DNA from: Deltaproteobacteria bacterium
GTDB lineage: Bacteria > Desulfobacterota > Desulfobacteria > Desulfobacterales > Desulfosarcinaceae
Reading direction: 5' to 3'
Assembly (NCBI GenBank): GCA_021819735.1
Contig: JAKAFO010000014.1
Span: 1 to 33,055 of the forward strand
Length of the DNA stretch: 33,055 bases
Numbering within the stretch: the stretch's first letter is position 1; every line of letters begins with the position of its first letter. Positions 25,367 to 31,691 of this stretch are shown here, piece by piece. The notes under the pieces were generated by a model. It searched no databases and was not told where the DNA came from. It was given only the letters and a program-made list of their open reading frames with translations. The position numbers were made by a program, and so were the translations under genes.

Positions 25367-25792
25367 CTAACTCCTACTTCCAGTAATGATGCTGCGTAAT
25401 CTCTGGAATTTCTTTGCCAGAATCTGGGTGGAAGCCTTGTAATGCAATTGGTTGGAAGCCAGAGCGGACATCTCGCGATCCATGTCCACCGTATTGCCGT
25501 CACCCCTCAAGGTGACCTGGGGCGACAGATGCACCGCCTGGGGACGCAGGGTCTGCTCGGTGGGGCCGCCCGCGGGCAGATGGCCCGGATCGGTCCGAAT
25601 CAATGACACCTGGCCGTTTTTCTGGGGCGCCTCTTTGGCCAGGGCTTCATCCACCAGCATGTCGAAGGCTTTGTAGTTGGGGGTATCGGCATTGGCGATG
25701 TTGGATAGGAGCAACTCATGCCGACGCCCGCGCATGTTGAGCGCTTTTTCGGCCAAATCGATGGTACGGTCGAAGATGCCCTTGGTTTCCAT
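25367..25792 (-). CDS. flgB: FlgB, proximal rod protein
   Basis: This 141-residue rod protein has the N-terminal motif LNMRGRRHELLLSNIANADT followed by PNYKAFDMLVDEAL, and a C-terminal helix (VDMDREMSALASNQLHYKAS) typical of FlgB. It is the first gene of the ten-gene flgB-to-flgE operon. A strong sigma-54 promoter lies 33 bp upstream of its ATG, leaving a very short leader with a GGAGGA ribosome site. Confidence 0.96.
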   Translation of the reverse strand: METKGIFDRTIDLAEKALNMRGRRHELLLSNIANADTPNYKAFDMLVDEALAKEAPQKNGQVSLIRTDPGHLPAGGPTEQTLRPQAVHLSPQVTLRGDGNTVDMDREMSALASNQLHYKASTQILAKKFQRLRSIITGSRS

Positions 25793-25824
25793 GGTCCGGT
25801 TCCTCCTGTGTCACTGGGCATTTG

Positions 25825-25840
25825 AGCAAATAGCGTACCA
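25825..25840 (-). promoter_or_regulatory. sigma-54 promoter of the flgB-to-flgE operon
   Basis: On the minus strand the sequence is TGGTACGCTATTTGCT. The -24 element has one departure (T for C) and the -12 element TTGCT is perfect, with GG-N10-GC spacing. The expected start near 25813 gives a leader of about 20 nt that contains the GGAGGA ribosome site of flgB. Confidence 0.8.
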
Positions 25841-25869
25841 CAGATCCTCCCAGGGGCTTGTACTGCTTC

Positions 25870-25882
25870 AACGTATTGTATT
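25870..25882. promoter_or_regulatory. AT-rich element shared by the flgB and motA promoters
   Basis: The plus-strand sequence AACGTATTGTATT differs from the element at 15699-15711 at only two of 13 bases. It lies 30 bp upstream of the flgB -24 element. It is a candidate activator site. Confidence 0.35.
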
Positions 25883-25943
25883 ATTAACTAATTTATGATT
25901 TTTCGGACAACAGGACGTGGTTGTGGGAGGGTGTCATGGGGCC

Positions 25944-25978
25944 GACGCCGGCGGCAAAGCTTGCCTACCGGCGGCGTC
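25944..25978 (-). terminator. Hairpin at the end of the FlrC-like regulator gene
   Basis: The arms GACGCCGGCGG and CCGGCGGCGTC pair over 11 bp with one mismatch, and an inner GGCAA/TTGCC pair closes the loop. The structure overlaps the last two bases of the stop codon on the minus strand. No U-tract follows, so it may only slow or protect the transcript rather than terminate it. Confidence 0.4.
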
Positions 25979-27350
25979 ATCTGCCTTGTTCGGCGGCGGA
26001 CGGCTCTTCGCCGTCCTCCTGACGGTATTCGCGCAGTTTGTTGCGCAAGGTGCGAATGCTGATGCCGAGCATTTCAGCGGCATGGGTGCGGTTTTGGTTG
26101 ACGTGACGCAAGGTCTGTTCGATCAAGCGCTCTTCCAGTTCCCGAACGGTCAGTCCCACCAGGCCGGCCGCCGCGGCGGTGGCTTCGGTGCTGTTCTGTT
26201 CGTCCAGAAAGAGCATAGACGGCCCGATGACGGAGCCGTTGCGCAGCAGCATGGCCCGCTCCACGGTATTTTCCAATTCGCGCACATTACCGGGCCATGG
26301 CCAGGCAGCCAGCTTTTCCATGGCCGCCGGATCGAATCGAGGCAAGGGCGTTTCGCCTGGAGAGCCATATTTTGTTATGAAATAATCGACCAGAAGCGGT
26401 ATATCTTCGGGCCGTTGCCGCAATGGTGGGATGGTCAGAGGGATAATGCGCAGGCGGTAGTAAAGGTCCTTGCGGAATTGGCCCTCGTTGACCATGACGG
26501 CCAGATCCCGGTTGGTGGTGGCGATCACCCGGACGTCGATGGGAATCGGGTTCTGCCCACCGACCCGGTCCACCTCTTTTTCCTGGAGCACCCGCAAGAG
26601 TTTGGCCTGCAGCGCCAAAGGCATTTCACTGATTTCGTCCAGCAGCAGCGTTCCGTTTTGGGCCAACTCGAATTTCCCGGACTTGCGCTGCAGGGCACCG
26701 GTGAAGGCCCCCCGTTCGTAGCCGAAGAGCTCGCTTTCGGCCAAATTTTCGGGCAATGCCGCGCAGTTCATGGCCACGAATGGATGGGCGGTTCGGCCGG
26801 AGTGTCCATGGATAAAACGGGCTAAAAGTTCCTTGCCCGTACCGCTTTCACCTTGAATCAGTACTGTGGCCGCTGAGGGTGCGATGCGTTGCGCCATCTC
26901 CAACAGTTGCCGCATATGGGTGGATTGGGAGATGATATTCGGCAAAGCCGGTCGCCCGACCGACTTGCCGATAGGTGCTTTTTCTTTTGATAGCAATACC
27001 TTTTCTATTCTTTTATGCAGCAATGCTTCATCATCAGAAGCCAACAGGTAATCGGCCGCGCCAAGACGGATCGCTTCGATGGCCTGCTGCACAATGCCAT
27101 TTTGGGCTATCACGATAATCGGCACATTGAGGTTGTGCTTCCTCAGATAGCCCATCAGCTCCGCAAGGGACATGCGCGGCAATGGCTCCGCGGCGATGAT
27201 GAGATCGAAGGATCGGGCCGTAAACTCGGGGACAAGGGCTTGCTCCTTGGTTAAACAACGTAACTGATGCCCCTGGCGAAGCAGCGCGGTGCTGAAACGC
27301 TCGTAAATCAACCGGCCGGATTCGACAATAATGATAGAGCCCGTGATCAT
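25977..27350 (-). CDS. FlrC/FleR-like sigma-54 activator with degenerate receiver domain
   Basis: This 457-residue regulator has an N-terminal receiver-like domain (about 5-115), an AAA+ sigma-54 activation domain (about 135-370) with Walker A GESGTGKE (167-174), the sigma-54-contacting loop GAFTGA (214-219), Walker B LLLDEIS and the R-finger region, and a Fis-type HTH at the end (THAAEMLGISIRTLRNKLRE). In the receiver, the position of the phosphorylated Asp is Ala54 (SFDLIIAAEPLPRMS), the N-terminal acidic pair is Glu-Ser, and the conserved Thr and Lys are not recognisable. Control by phosphorylation is therefore unlikely. It would open the sigma-54 promoters of the flagellar operons. No sensor kinase gene adjoins it. 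The ATG has GGAG 7 nt upstream. Confidence 0.92.
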   Translation of the reverse strand: MITGSIIIVESGRLIYERFSTALLRQGHQLRCLTKEQALVPEFTARSFDLIIAAEPLPRMSLAELMGYLRKHNLNVPIIVIAQNGIVQQAIEAIRLGAADYLLASDDEALLHKRIEKVLLSKEKAPIGKSVGRPALPNIISQSTHMRQLLEMAQRIAPSAATVLIQGESGTGKELLARFIHGHSGRTAHPFVAMNCAALPENLAESELFGYERGAFTGALQRKSGKFELAQNGTLLLDEISEMPLALQAKLLRVLQEKEVDRVGGQNPIPIDVRVIATTNRDLAVMVNEGQFRKDLYYRLRIIPLTIPPLRQRPEDIPLLVDYFITKYGSPGETPLPRFDPAAMEKLAAWPWPGNVRELENTVERAMLLRNGSVIGPSMLFLDEQNSTEATAAAAGLVGLTVRELEERLIEQTLRHVNQNRTHAAEMLGISIRTLRNKLREYRQEDGEEPSAAEQGR

Positions 27351-27390
27351 TCAATAACTCCAAGGATTCCAATGGTGCCTGCCCCGATTG

Positions 27391-27406
27391 TACAATAAGC
27401 ATGCCA
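27391..27406 (-). promoter_or_regulatory. Weak sigma-54-like motif before the FlrC-like regulator
   Basis: On the minus strand the sequence is TGGCATGCTTATTGTA. The -24 half is good, but the -12 half has T in place of the invariant C. It lies 41 bp before the start codon, and a GTCA-N6-TGAC palindrome is 57 bp further upstream. Kept as a low-confidence candidate because of that arrangement. Confidence 0.25.
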
Positions 27407-27462
27407 CGCATCGAAAAGCCTTGCCCTTATTGGTTGCGTCGCTCACTGGGCACGGTTGTGAT

Positions 27463-27476
27463 GTCACTTTGTTGAC
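27463..27476. promoter_or_regulatory. FleQ-box-like palindrome upstream of the FlrC-like regulator
   Basis: The sequence is GTCACTTTGTTGAC; arms GTCA and TGAC are separated by six bases, as in the FleQ box. It lies in the 159-bp gap after the FliH-like gene and about 113 bp before the regulator start codon. It may let the FleQ-like protein activate the second regulator. Confidence 0.4.
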
Positions 27477-27509
27477 ACTAACGAAAGGTATTCAGGAGTG
27501 AGGTAAAAA

Positions 27510-28217
27510 TCAGGTGGTGGCAGGATTGTTTTTGGCAAGCAGCTCGGTCAGGGCTGAAAGTATGCGCTTGTCGAGCGATTCCCTGGAAAGGCCGGTTTGG
27601 TCCGAGACACGCACTTCACCCGGCGTCACCAGAGCATCGCTCTGGATATCGATTTGGGCGAGACTGGGCCACTGTATACCGTCTGCGGCCATGAGCGCTT
27701 CGATGCCCCGGGCATCCTCGGGATTGATATGCAGGGCAATCCGGTTGATGTTAGACAGCGCTTCTCCCAGAAGCGCCTTCAAATCGTTCATGGCAGGCAA
27801 GGTCAGGCGTGCGCTTTCGCCCGTGACCCTTTCGCTGATGGAGAGGGCCAGTTCGATGACCTTGGCGCTGACCTGTTCCTTCATGCGCTGGCTGGATGTG
27901 GATAAGTCGTTGAGCGTGTGGATAAAGGCTTTTAAGCTTGGAGACAAACCGCTGCGTGCCACGCGACAAGCTTCCTCGCGGCCGGCCTCCAAACCGCTCT
28001 GAGCCCCCCGGCAGCGGGCCTGGTCGATACGGGCCGCTTGCTCCTGGGCATCGCCATTTTTTCCAGCGGCACCTTCGGCTGTGAAAAGCGGTTGGAATGC
28101 GCCGCAACTAGCGGCGCTTTGATTGGTTTTTTTCGCCGGAGCCGAGTCTTTAACCGATGCCATGCAGCGAAACTCATAGGCAGGGGCCGCATCGTGCGTT
28201 GTTCCTGGTTTTCCCAT
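27510..28217 (-). CDS. Stand-alone FliH-like protein
   Basis: This 235-residue protein has a disordered Ala/Lys/Ser-rich N-terminus (1-55), a helical, coiled-coil-prone region (58-115, QAARIDQARCRGAQSGLEAG) and a C-terminal domain with the FliH/YscL layout: VSAKVIELALSISERVTGES, LKALLGEALSNINRIALHIN, PEDARGIEAL and IDIQSDALVTPGEVRVSDQT. The usual FliH signature GGCxIET-x-xGxIDA, present in the fused FliH-FliI protein, is replaced by PGEVRVSDQTGLSRESLD, so it is a divergent paralogue. It lies between two sigma-54 activator genes, far from fliI and fliJ. It may be a second FliI regulator, a FliN-binding decoy, or belong to another export function. The ATG has AAGGG 5 nt upstream. Confidence 0.72.
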   Translation of the reverse strand: MGKPGTTHDAAPAYEFRCMASVKDSAPAKKTNQSAASCGAFQPLFTAEGAAGKNGDAQEQAARIDQARCRGAQSGLEAGREEACRVARSGLSPSLKAFIHTLNDLSTSSQRMKEQVSAKVIELALSISERVTGESARLTLPAMNDLKALLGEALSNINRIALHINPEDARGIEALMAADGIQWPSLAQIDIQSDALVTPGEVRVSDQTGLSRESLDKRILSALTELLAKNNPATT

Positions 28218-28273
28218 GAGCCCTTACTCCATTCGGATGCATGCCGGCATCGGCGGTCCGCCCCAGAGAAGTA

Positions 28274-29344
28274 TCAGGCGCATTTTTGCAGATCGTAGCG
28301 TTTAATTTTTTCCACCAGCGTGGTGCGTTTGACATGCAGCAATTTGGCGGCTTTGTTTTTTACCCAGTCGGTTTTTTCAAGGGATTGATAAATGAGGTTC
28401 TTCTCGAATTCGCTGACCGCCGTATTCAGACAGATGCCGTCGCCGTCGATCTCGGGAGCCGCTACGGCCACCGGGGCGAACTCCTGATCCCCTTCGGGTC
28501 TGAGCTTGGCGGGAAGATCATTGATCTGAATCTCGCCCTCACCTTTTAATACCACCATGCGCTCCATCATGTTGGCCAGCTCGCGCACATTGCCTGGCCA
28601 GGTATGCTGCGTGAGGACCTCCATGGCGGCCTGGCTGATCCCGCTGACCTGGGTGTTTTTATCCTTATTCAGCTTATTCAAGAAATATTGGGTAAGCAGA
28701 GGGATATCGACGGGGCGATCTTGCAATGCAGGCAATTGAATGGGAATGACGTAAAGCCGATAGAACAGATCTTCGCGGAAATTGCCTTTCTGGACTTGCT
28801 CTTCCAGATCGCGATGGGTGGCGGCGATAATGCGCACATCCACCTTGATCGACTTGCAGCCGCCCACTGCTTCGAATTCACGTTCTTCGAGCACCTTTAG
28901 CACCTTAACTTGCAGATCGGGGCTCATGTCTCCGATTTCATCCAGGAAAATTGTGCCGCCGTTGGCCACTTCGAACTTGCCGATTTTGGCCGACGTGGCA
29001 CCGGTGAAAGCCCCTTTCACATGGCCGAAGAGCTCGCTCTCGAGCAGGTTTTCGGGAATGGCGCCGCAATTGATGGACACGAAGGGCTTATCTTTGCGAT
29101 ACGAGCTGGAGTGGATGGCTTTGGCAACCAGCCCTTTGCCGGTACCTGTTTCGCCATTGATCAGGATGGTACTATCGCTGTCGGCCACACGTTCGATCAG
29201 CCGAAAAACTTGTTGCATTGAGCGGCTTTTGCCTACAACACCTTGAAAACCGATGGGACCAGGCTTTTCCGTTATTTCAGTGAGGTTGCTTGAACAGTTG
29301 GCACCATCAGCGTTCGATAAATAAGTCGCTGCCATGTGTTGCAC
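28274..29344 (-). CDS. FleQ/FlrA-like sigma-54 activator without receiver domain
   Basis: This 356-residue protein has about 33 unremarkable N-terminal residues and then an AAA+ sigma-54 domain: Walker A GETGTGKG (64-71), GAFTGA (111-116), Walker [11 protein letters not shown] and [22 protein letters not shown]-terminal HTH ends in [20 protein letters not shown], whose RTTLVEK helix is very like the FleQ/FlrA recognition helix. The N-terminal FleQ domain that binds c-di-GMP-linked signals is absent. It is probably the top regulator of the flagellar cascade. The GTG at 29344 is chosen because GGAGG lies 6 nt upstream; an ATG at 29335 would be 15 nt from it. FlhG encoded at 3425-4318 could be its antagonist. 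A perfect sigma-54 promoter lies 53 bp upstream. Confidence 0.9.
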   Translation of the reverse strand: MQHMAATYLSNADGANCSSNLTEITEKPGPIGFQGVVGKSRSMQQVFRLIERVADSDSTILINGETGTGKGLVAKAIHSSSYRKDKPFVSINCGAIPENLLESELFGHVKGAFTGATSAKIGKFEVANGGTIFLDEIGDMSPDLQVKVLKVLEEREFEAVGGCKSIKVDVRIIAATHRDLEEQVQKGNFREDLFYRLYVIPIQLPALQDRPVDIPLLTQYFLNKLNKDKNTQVSGISQAAMEVLTQHTWPGNVRELANMMERMVVLKGEGEIQINDLPAKLRPEGDQEFAPVAVAAPEIDGDGICLNTAVSEFEKNLIYQSLEKTDWVKNKAAKLLHVKRTTLVEKIKRYDLQKCA

Positions 29345-29396
29345 GTGCGGCCTCCACTGTCATGAGTTTTAAGAAAATGGAATGTATTCGGGTTTT

Positions 29397-29412
29397 AGCA
29401 ATGATTGTGCCA
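29397..29412 (-). promoter_or_regulatory. sigma-54 promoter of the FleQ-like regulator
   Basis: On the minus strand the sequence is TGGCACAATCATTGCT, which matches TGGCAC-N5-TTGCW exactly. The start site would be near 29385, giving a leader of about 41 nt that ends with GGAGG before the GTG start. It suggests the regulator is itself sigma-54 dependent. Confidence 0.82.
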
Positions 29413-29424
29413 CAAAAGGAATCT

Positions 29425-29452
29425 ATTATAATGGCGAGCTCCATCCTGTCGC
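29425..29452 (-). promoter_or_regulatory. Possible sigma-70 promoter of the FleQ-like regulator
   Basis: On the minus strand a GCGACA hexamer (29447-29452) is followed after 16 bp by TATAAT (29425-29430). The -10 is perfect and the -35 matches four of six bases. It would give basal transcription upstream of the sigma-54 site. The TATAAT-like sequence is nearly symmetric, so its direction is uncertain. Confidence 0.3.
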
Positions 29453-29717
29453 CTTCATTTAAATATTTTTCCTGTAATAGCGGCCGGGTCGGCAACAAAT
29501 AATTAAAATCCGATCACCTGAAAGGTTGTCGAACCGCTCGCACCGTTTTCATTAAACGAGACTTTAGAACAGCCTCTCATTTTGCAATCTGCACAGTTTT
29601 ACACAAAGAACCGGCCAGCGCCTTCGTTACAGTTTTTCAAAATTATTTCAACATGCTGTATTTTATCTACAATTTTTTCAGAATGAGCGATGCGTGTCCG
29701 CTTAGAAAATTATTTTG

Positions 29718-29749
29718 ATGTGCAAAATGGAAAAGGTGGTTTTGCACAT
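29718..29749. repeat. 10-bp perfect inverted repeat upstream of the flagellin promoter
   Basis: The arms ATGTGCAAAA (29718-29727) and TTTTGCACAT (29740-29749) are exactly complementary around a 12-nt purine-rich spacer. It begins about 100 bp before the -35 element of the flagellin promoter. It could be a dimeric regulator site or a hairpin in a transcript crossing the region. Confidence 0.6.
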
Positions 29750-29819
29750 TGCAATACATGCCCCAATTTTGTCTTTTTCTGAGCCCTGCTTCCTTTTCTG
29801 GTCTACTCCATTTTTTCCC

Positions 29820-29846
29820 TAAAGTTTCTCCCTGCACGGACGATAG
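29820..29846 (+). promoter_or_regulatory. sigma-28 (FliA) promoter of flagellin
   Basis: TAAAGTTT (29820-29827) is followed after 11 bp by GACGATAG (29839-29846). The FliA consensus is TAAAGTTT-N11-GCCGATAA, so the -35 is perfect and the -10 matches six of eight bases. Transcription should start near 29853, producing a leader of about 134 nt before the flagellin ATG. Confidence 0.9.
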
Positions 29847-29852
29847 AATAGA

Positions 29853-29986
29853 CGTATGGCGCAATCCGAGCGGGAAAGGAGGCGAAGCGGAAACTGAAAT
29901 CGCGCGCCGTCTGTTGGCGAAATTAACCGTATCGTAACTATCGAATAGGCCAGAAGGCCGAGAATACCTAGAAAAGGAGAAACACC
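29853..29986 (+). promoter_or_regulatory. Long flagellin mRNA leader with possible control elements
   Basis: The predicted leader contains a start codon almost at its 5' end opening a 13-codon reading frame (29856-29897, MAQSERERRRSGN), an internal AAAGGAGG (29875-29882), a GGCC-AGAA-GGCC hairpin (29948-29959) and the true ribosome site AAAAGGAGA 7 nt before the ATG. FlbT, encoded downstream, controls flagellin mRNA through its leader in Caulobacter. The two GGA-containing sites would also suit CsrA. Function is inferred. Confidence 0.4.
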
Positions 29987-30835
29987 ATGGCATCTTCACC
30001 CATTACCTTAACCTCCGGCATGCGGAAAAACCTGTTCAGCTTGCAGAAAACCTCCCAACTGTTGGAGACTACCCAGAAAAGGTTGGCCACTGGTCAGCGG
30101 GTTCAGAGCGCCGTTGACGATCCCGTCAACTACTTCACCGCTTTGAGCCATCGCCAGAGAGCTACCGACTTGTCCTCGCGTAAAGACGAAATGTCAGAAT
30201 CGGTCCAATTGATTGCAGCGGCCAACGAAGGCGTGGAATCCATCACGGCTTTGATTGCTTCCGCCAAGTCTTTGGCCCAATCGGCTTTGTCCGCAGCGAC
30301 CACGTCGGAAATCAATACGCTCTATAGTCAGTACTCATCGGTGCTCACCCAAATCGATCAGTTGGGTGATGACTCCGGCTATAAGGGCGTTAACCTTCTT
30401 GATGGCACCTCGATCACCCATACGGTGAAGTTTGATGAAACCGGCGCCTCCTCGCTGACCATGACCGGCTTCGACGCTTCGGCCCAAGGGGCCACGCTGA
30501 GCCTGTCCACCCATGGCACCAATGCCTGGGTGAGCGCTGGCGGTTCCGCCGACAAAGCGGAAATCAACTCGGCCATCGCCCAGTTGGACAATGCCCGTTC
30601 CGCGCTGCGTAGCGAAGCTCAGAAGCTCTCAACCAACCTGAGCACGATCACCATTCGTCAGGACTTCACCTCTGGTATGATCAACACCTTGGAGGATGGC
30701 GCGGCTGAACTGACCAATGCCGACATGAACGAAGAAGGCGCCAACATGCTGATGCTCCAGACGCGTCAATCCCTGGGCACCACATCGTTGAGCTTGGCCT
30801 CTCAGGCGGCCCAGTCCGTCATGAGACTGTTCTAA
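29987..30835 (+). CDS. fliC: Flagellin, filament subunit
   Basis: This 282-residue protein is short for a flagellin and consists almost only of the D0/D1 parts. The N-terminal helices contain LTSGMRKNLFSLQKTSQLLE, TQKRLATGQRVQSAVDDPVN and YFTALSHRQRATDLSSRKDE. The C-terminal helix contains LTNADMNEEGANMLMLQTRQ and SLGTTSLSLASQAAQSVMRL. The middle 130-200 stretch is small and Thr/Ser/Gly-rich. The ATGxxVxSAxDDPxNYFTAxxL-like pattern and SVMRLF end resemble alphaproteobacterial flagellins more than the enterobacterial type. Expression should depend on FliA through the sigma-28 promoter. The ATG has AAAAGGAGA 7 nt upstream. FlbT and FlaF genes follow. Confidence 0.94.
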   Translation: MASSPITLTSGMRKNLFSLQKTSQLLETTQKRLATGQRVQSAVDDPVNYFTALSHRQRATDLSSRKDEMSESVQLIAAANEGVESITALIASAKSLAQSALSAATTSEINTLYSQYSSVLTQIDQLGDDSGYKGVNLLDGTSITHTVKFDETGASSLTMTGFDASAQGATLSLSTHGTNAWVSAGGSADKAEINSAIAQLDNARSALRSEAQKLSTNLSTITIRQDFTSGMINTLEDGAAELTNADMNEEGANMLMLQTRQSLGTTSLSLASQAAQSVMRLF

Positions 30836-30890
30836 ACAAGTATCCAACAACATCGCCAACGACCAACTCGGGTTGTGTCGCACAAATGAA

Positions 30891-30914
30891 GGCAGAGGGG
30901 TTCGCCCCTCTGCC
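30891..30914 (+). terminator. Hairpin after flagellin
   Basis: GGCAGAGGGG and CCCCTCTGCC form a perfect 10-bp stem closed by a TTCG tetraloop, 55 nt after the flagellin stop. The run after it (TGATTC) is not U-rich, so it may act as a partial terminator or a 3' stabiliser. That would keep flagellin transcript in excess over the downstream genes. Confidence 0.6.
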
Positions 30915-30934
30915 TGATTCACCAAGAGGTCACC

Positions 30935-31615
30935 ATGGCAATCACAACGAATAATTTAACTGTCGTGAGTCCCGCGATTGCCTCTAACGAGACCCACTAC
31001 GGACCCGGCATGGCGCAGAAAACGCCCCAGCCCAACAAGAGCGAGCCTGATAGCTCTCAGGGAAGACCGGCAGTGACCACCCCCTCTACCGACCGCATCC
31101 TTATTAATGAGTTGGAAGGTGCCAACGAAGAGATCCGCGAAGTCGCCAGGCAGATCCGGGAAGTGGATCACACCATGGATGTCATCGCTCAAAACCTCGA
31201 AAAAATGACCATCTCACTGGAAACAATCGTAAAACAATACCCGCCGTATCTTCAAAACGACAAGGAAAGAGTCGCAGCCCTGCGTCAATTTAACGGATTG
31301 CGTCAGATGATCGACAAACTTACCGTGCCGGCACCGGAGGATACCCCAGCCAAAATTCTCGGCGACAAAAAAATGTATCCCCAGGCCGGCGATTGGGAGT
31401 TCCCATCCGGCAAGGGGCGCGCGCCGGTGACCCTTCGGCACCAGCCCGTCCACGCCGGAGCCGGCGGCCTTGATTTGCCTGATTTGTCCATCGACGCTTC
31501 CGACGCCTCGGTCCAAAAGGCGTTTGGTCAAATGACCAGATCCCATCAAGCTCTGCGACAAAGAAGAGATGCATTCGCGGGGGATGCCAACCGCGCCATG
31601 GCCTCTTTTTTCTAA
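30935..31615 (+). CDS. Unrecognised protein between flagellin and flbT, central coiled coil
   Basis: This 226-residue soluble protein is not one I can assign. Residues 1-50 are polar and low in complexity (Pro, Ser, Thr, Gln). Residues 56-98 are a strongly amphipathic, acidic coiled coil (NELEGANEEIREVARQIREV, VIAQNLEKMTISLETIVKQY). Residues 105-130 form another helix (RVAALRQFNGLRQMIDKLTV). Residues 140-185 are Gly/Pro-rich, and the end is helical (VQKAFGQMTRSHQALRQRRD, MASFF). There is no signal peptide or membrane segment. GAGGT lies 4 nt before the ATG. Its place between flagellin and flbT-flaF, 76 nt before flbT, suggests a role in flagellin handling or filament assembly. That is context only. 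Confidence 0.85.
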   Translation: MAITTNNLTVVSPAIASNETHYGPGMAQKTPQPNKSEPDSSQGRPAVTTPSTDRILINELEGANEEIREVARQIREVDHTMDVIAQNLEKMTISLETIVKQYPPYLQNDKERVAALRQFNGLRQMIDKLTVPAPEDTPAKILGDKKMYPQAGDWEFPSGKGRAPVTLRHQPVHAGAGGLDLPDLSIDASDASVQKAFGQMTRSHQALRQRRDAFAGDANRAMASFF

Positions 31616-31691
31616 TGGCATGCTAACTGCATTGTTTCTGAAGCGTTAAAGGCATCGACTACTAAATACTTTCAAAAAGCGAAATGGTGTC

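Larger units (their letters stand above)
29345..29986. other. 642-bp divergent control region between the FleQ-like gene and flagellin
   Basis: This stretch is visibly AT-richer than the flanking genes and contains no convincing gene. It holds a sigma-54 promoter and a weak sigma-70-like pair facing left (29397-29452), a 10-bp inverted repeat (29718-29749), the sigma-28 promoter (29820-29846) and the flagellin leader (about 29853-29986). The stretch 29453-29717 shows no element I can name apart from a short CACCTGAAAGGTTG inverted repeat near 29515. Confidence 0.75.

Noticed and set aside
29737-29753. TGGTTTTGCACATTGCA resembling a sigma-54 promoter before flagellin
   Set aside because: GG and GC are separated by 11 instead of 10 bases, which sigma-54 tolerates poorly, and a near-consensus sigma-28 site lies just downstream.
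29667-29999. 110-codon open frame on the minus strand in the divergent region
   Set aside because: It covers the sigma-28 promoter and the flagellin ribosome site, has an unnatural Ser/Phe/Arg composition and no plausible start signals.
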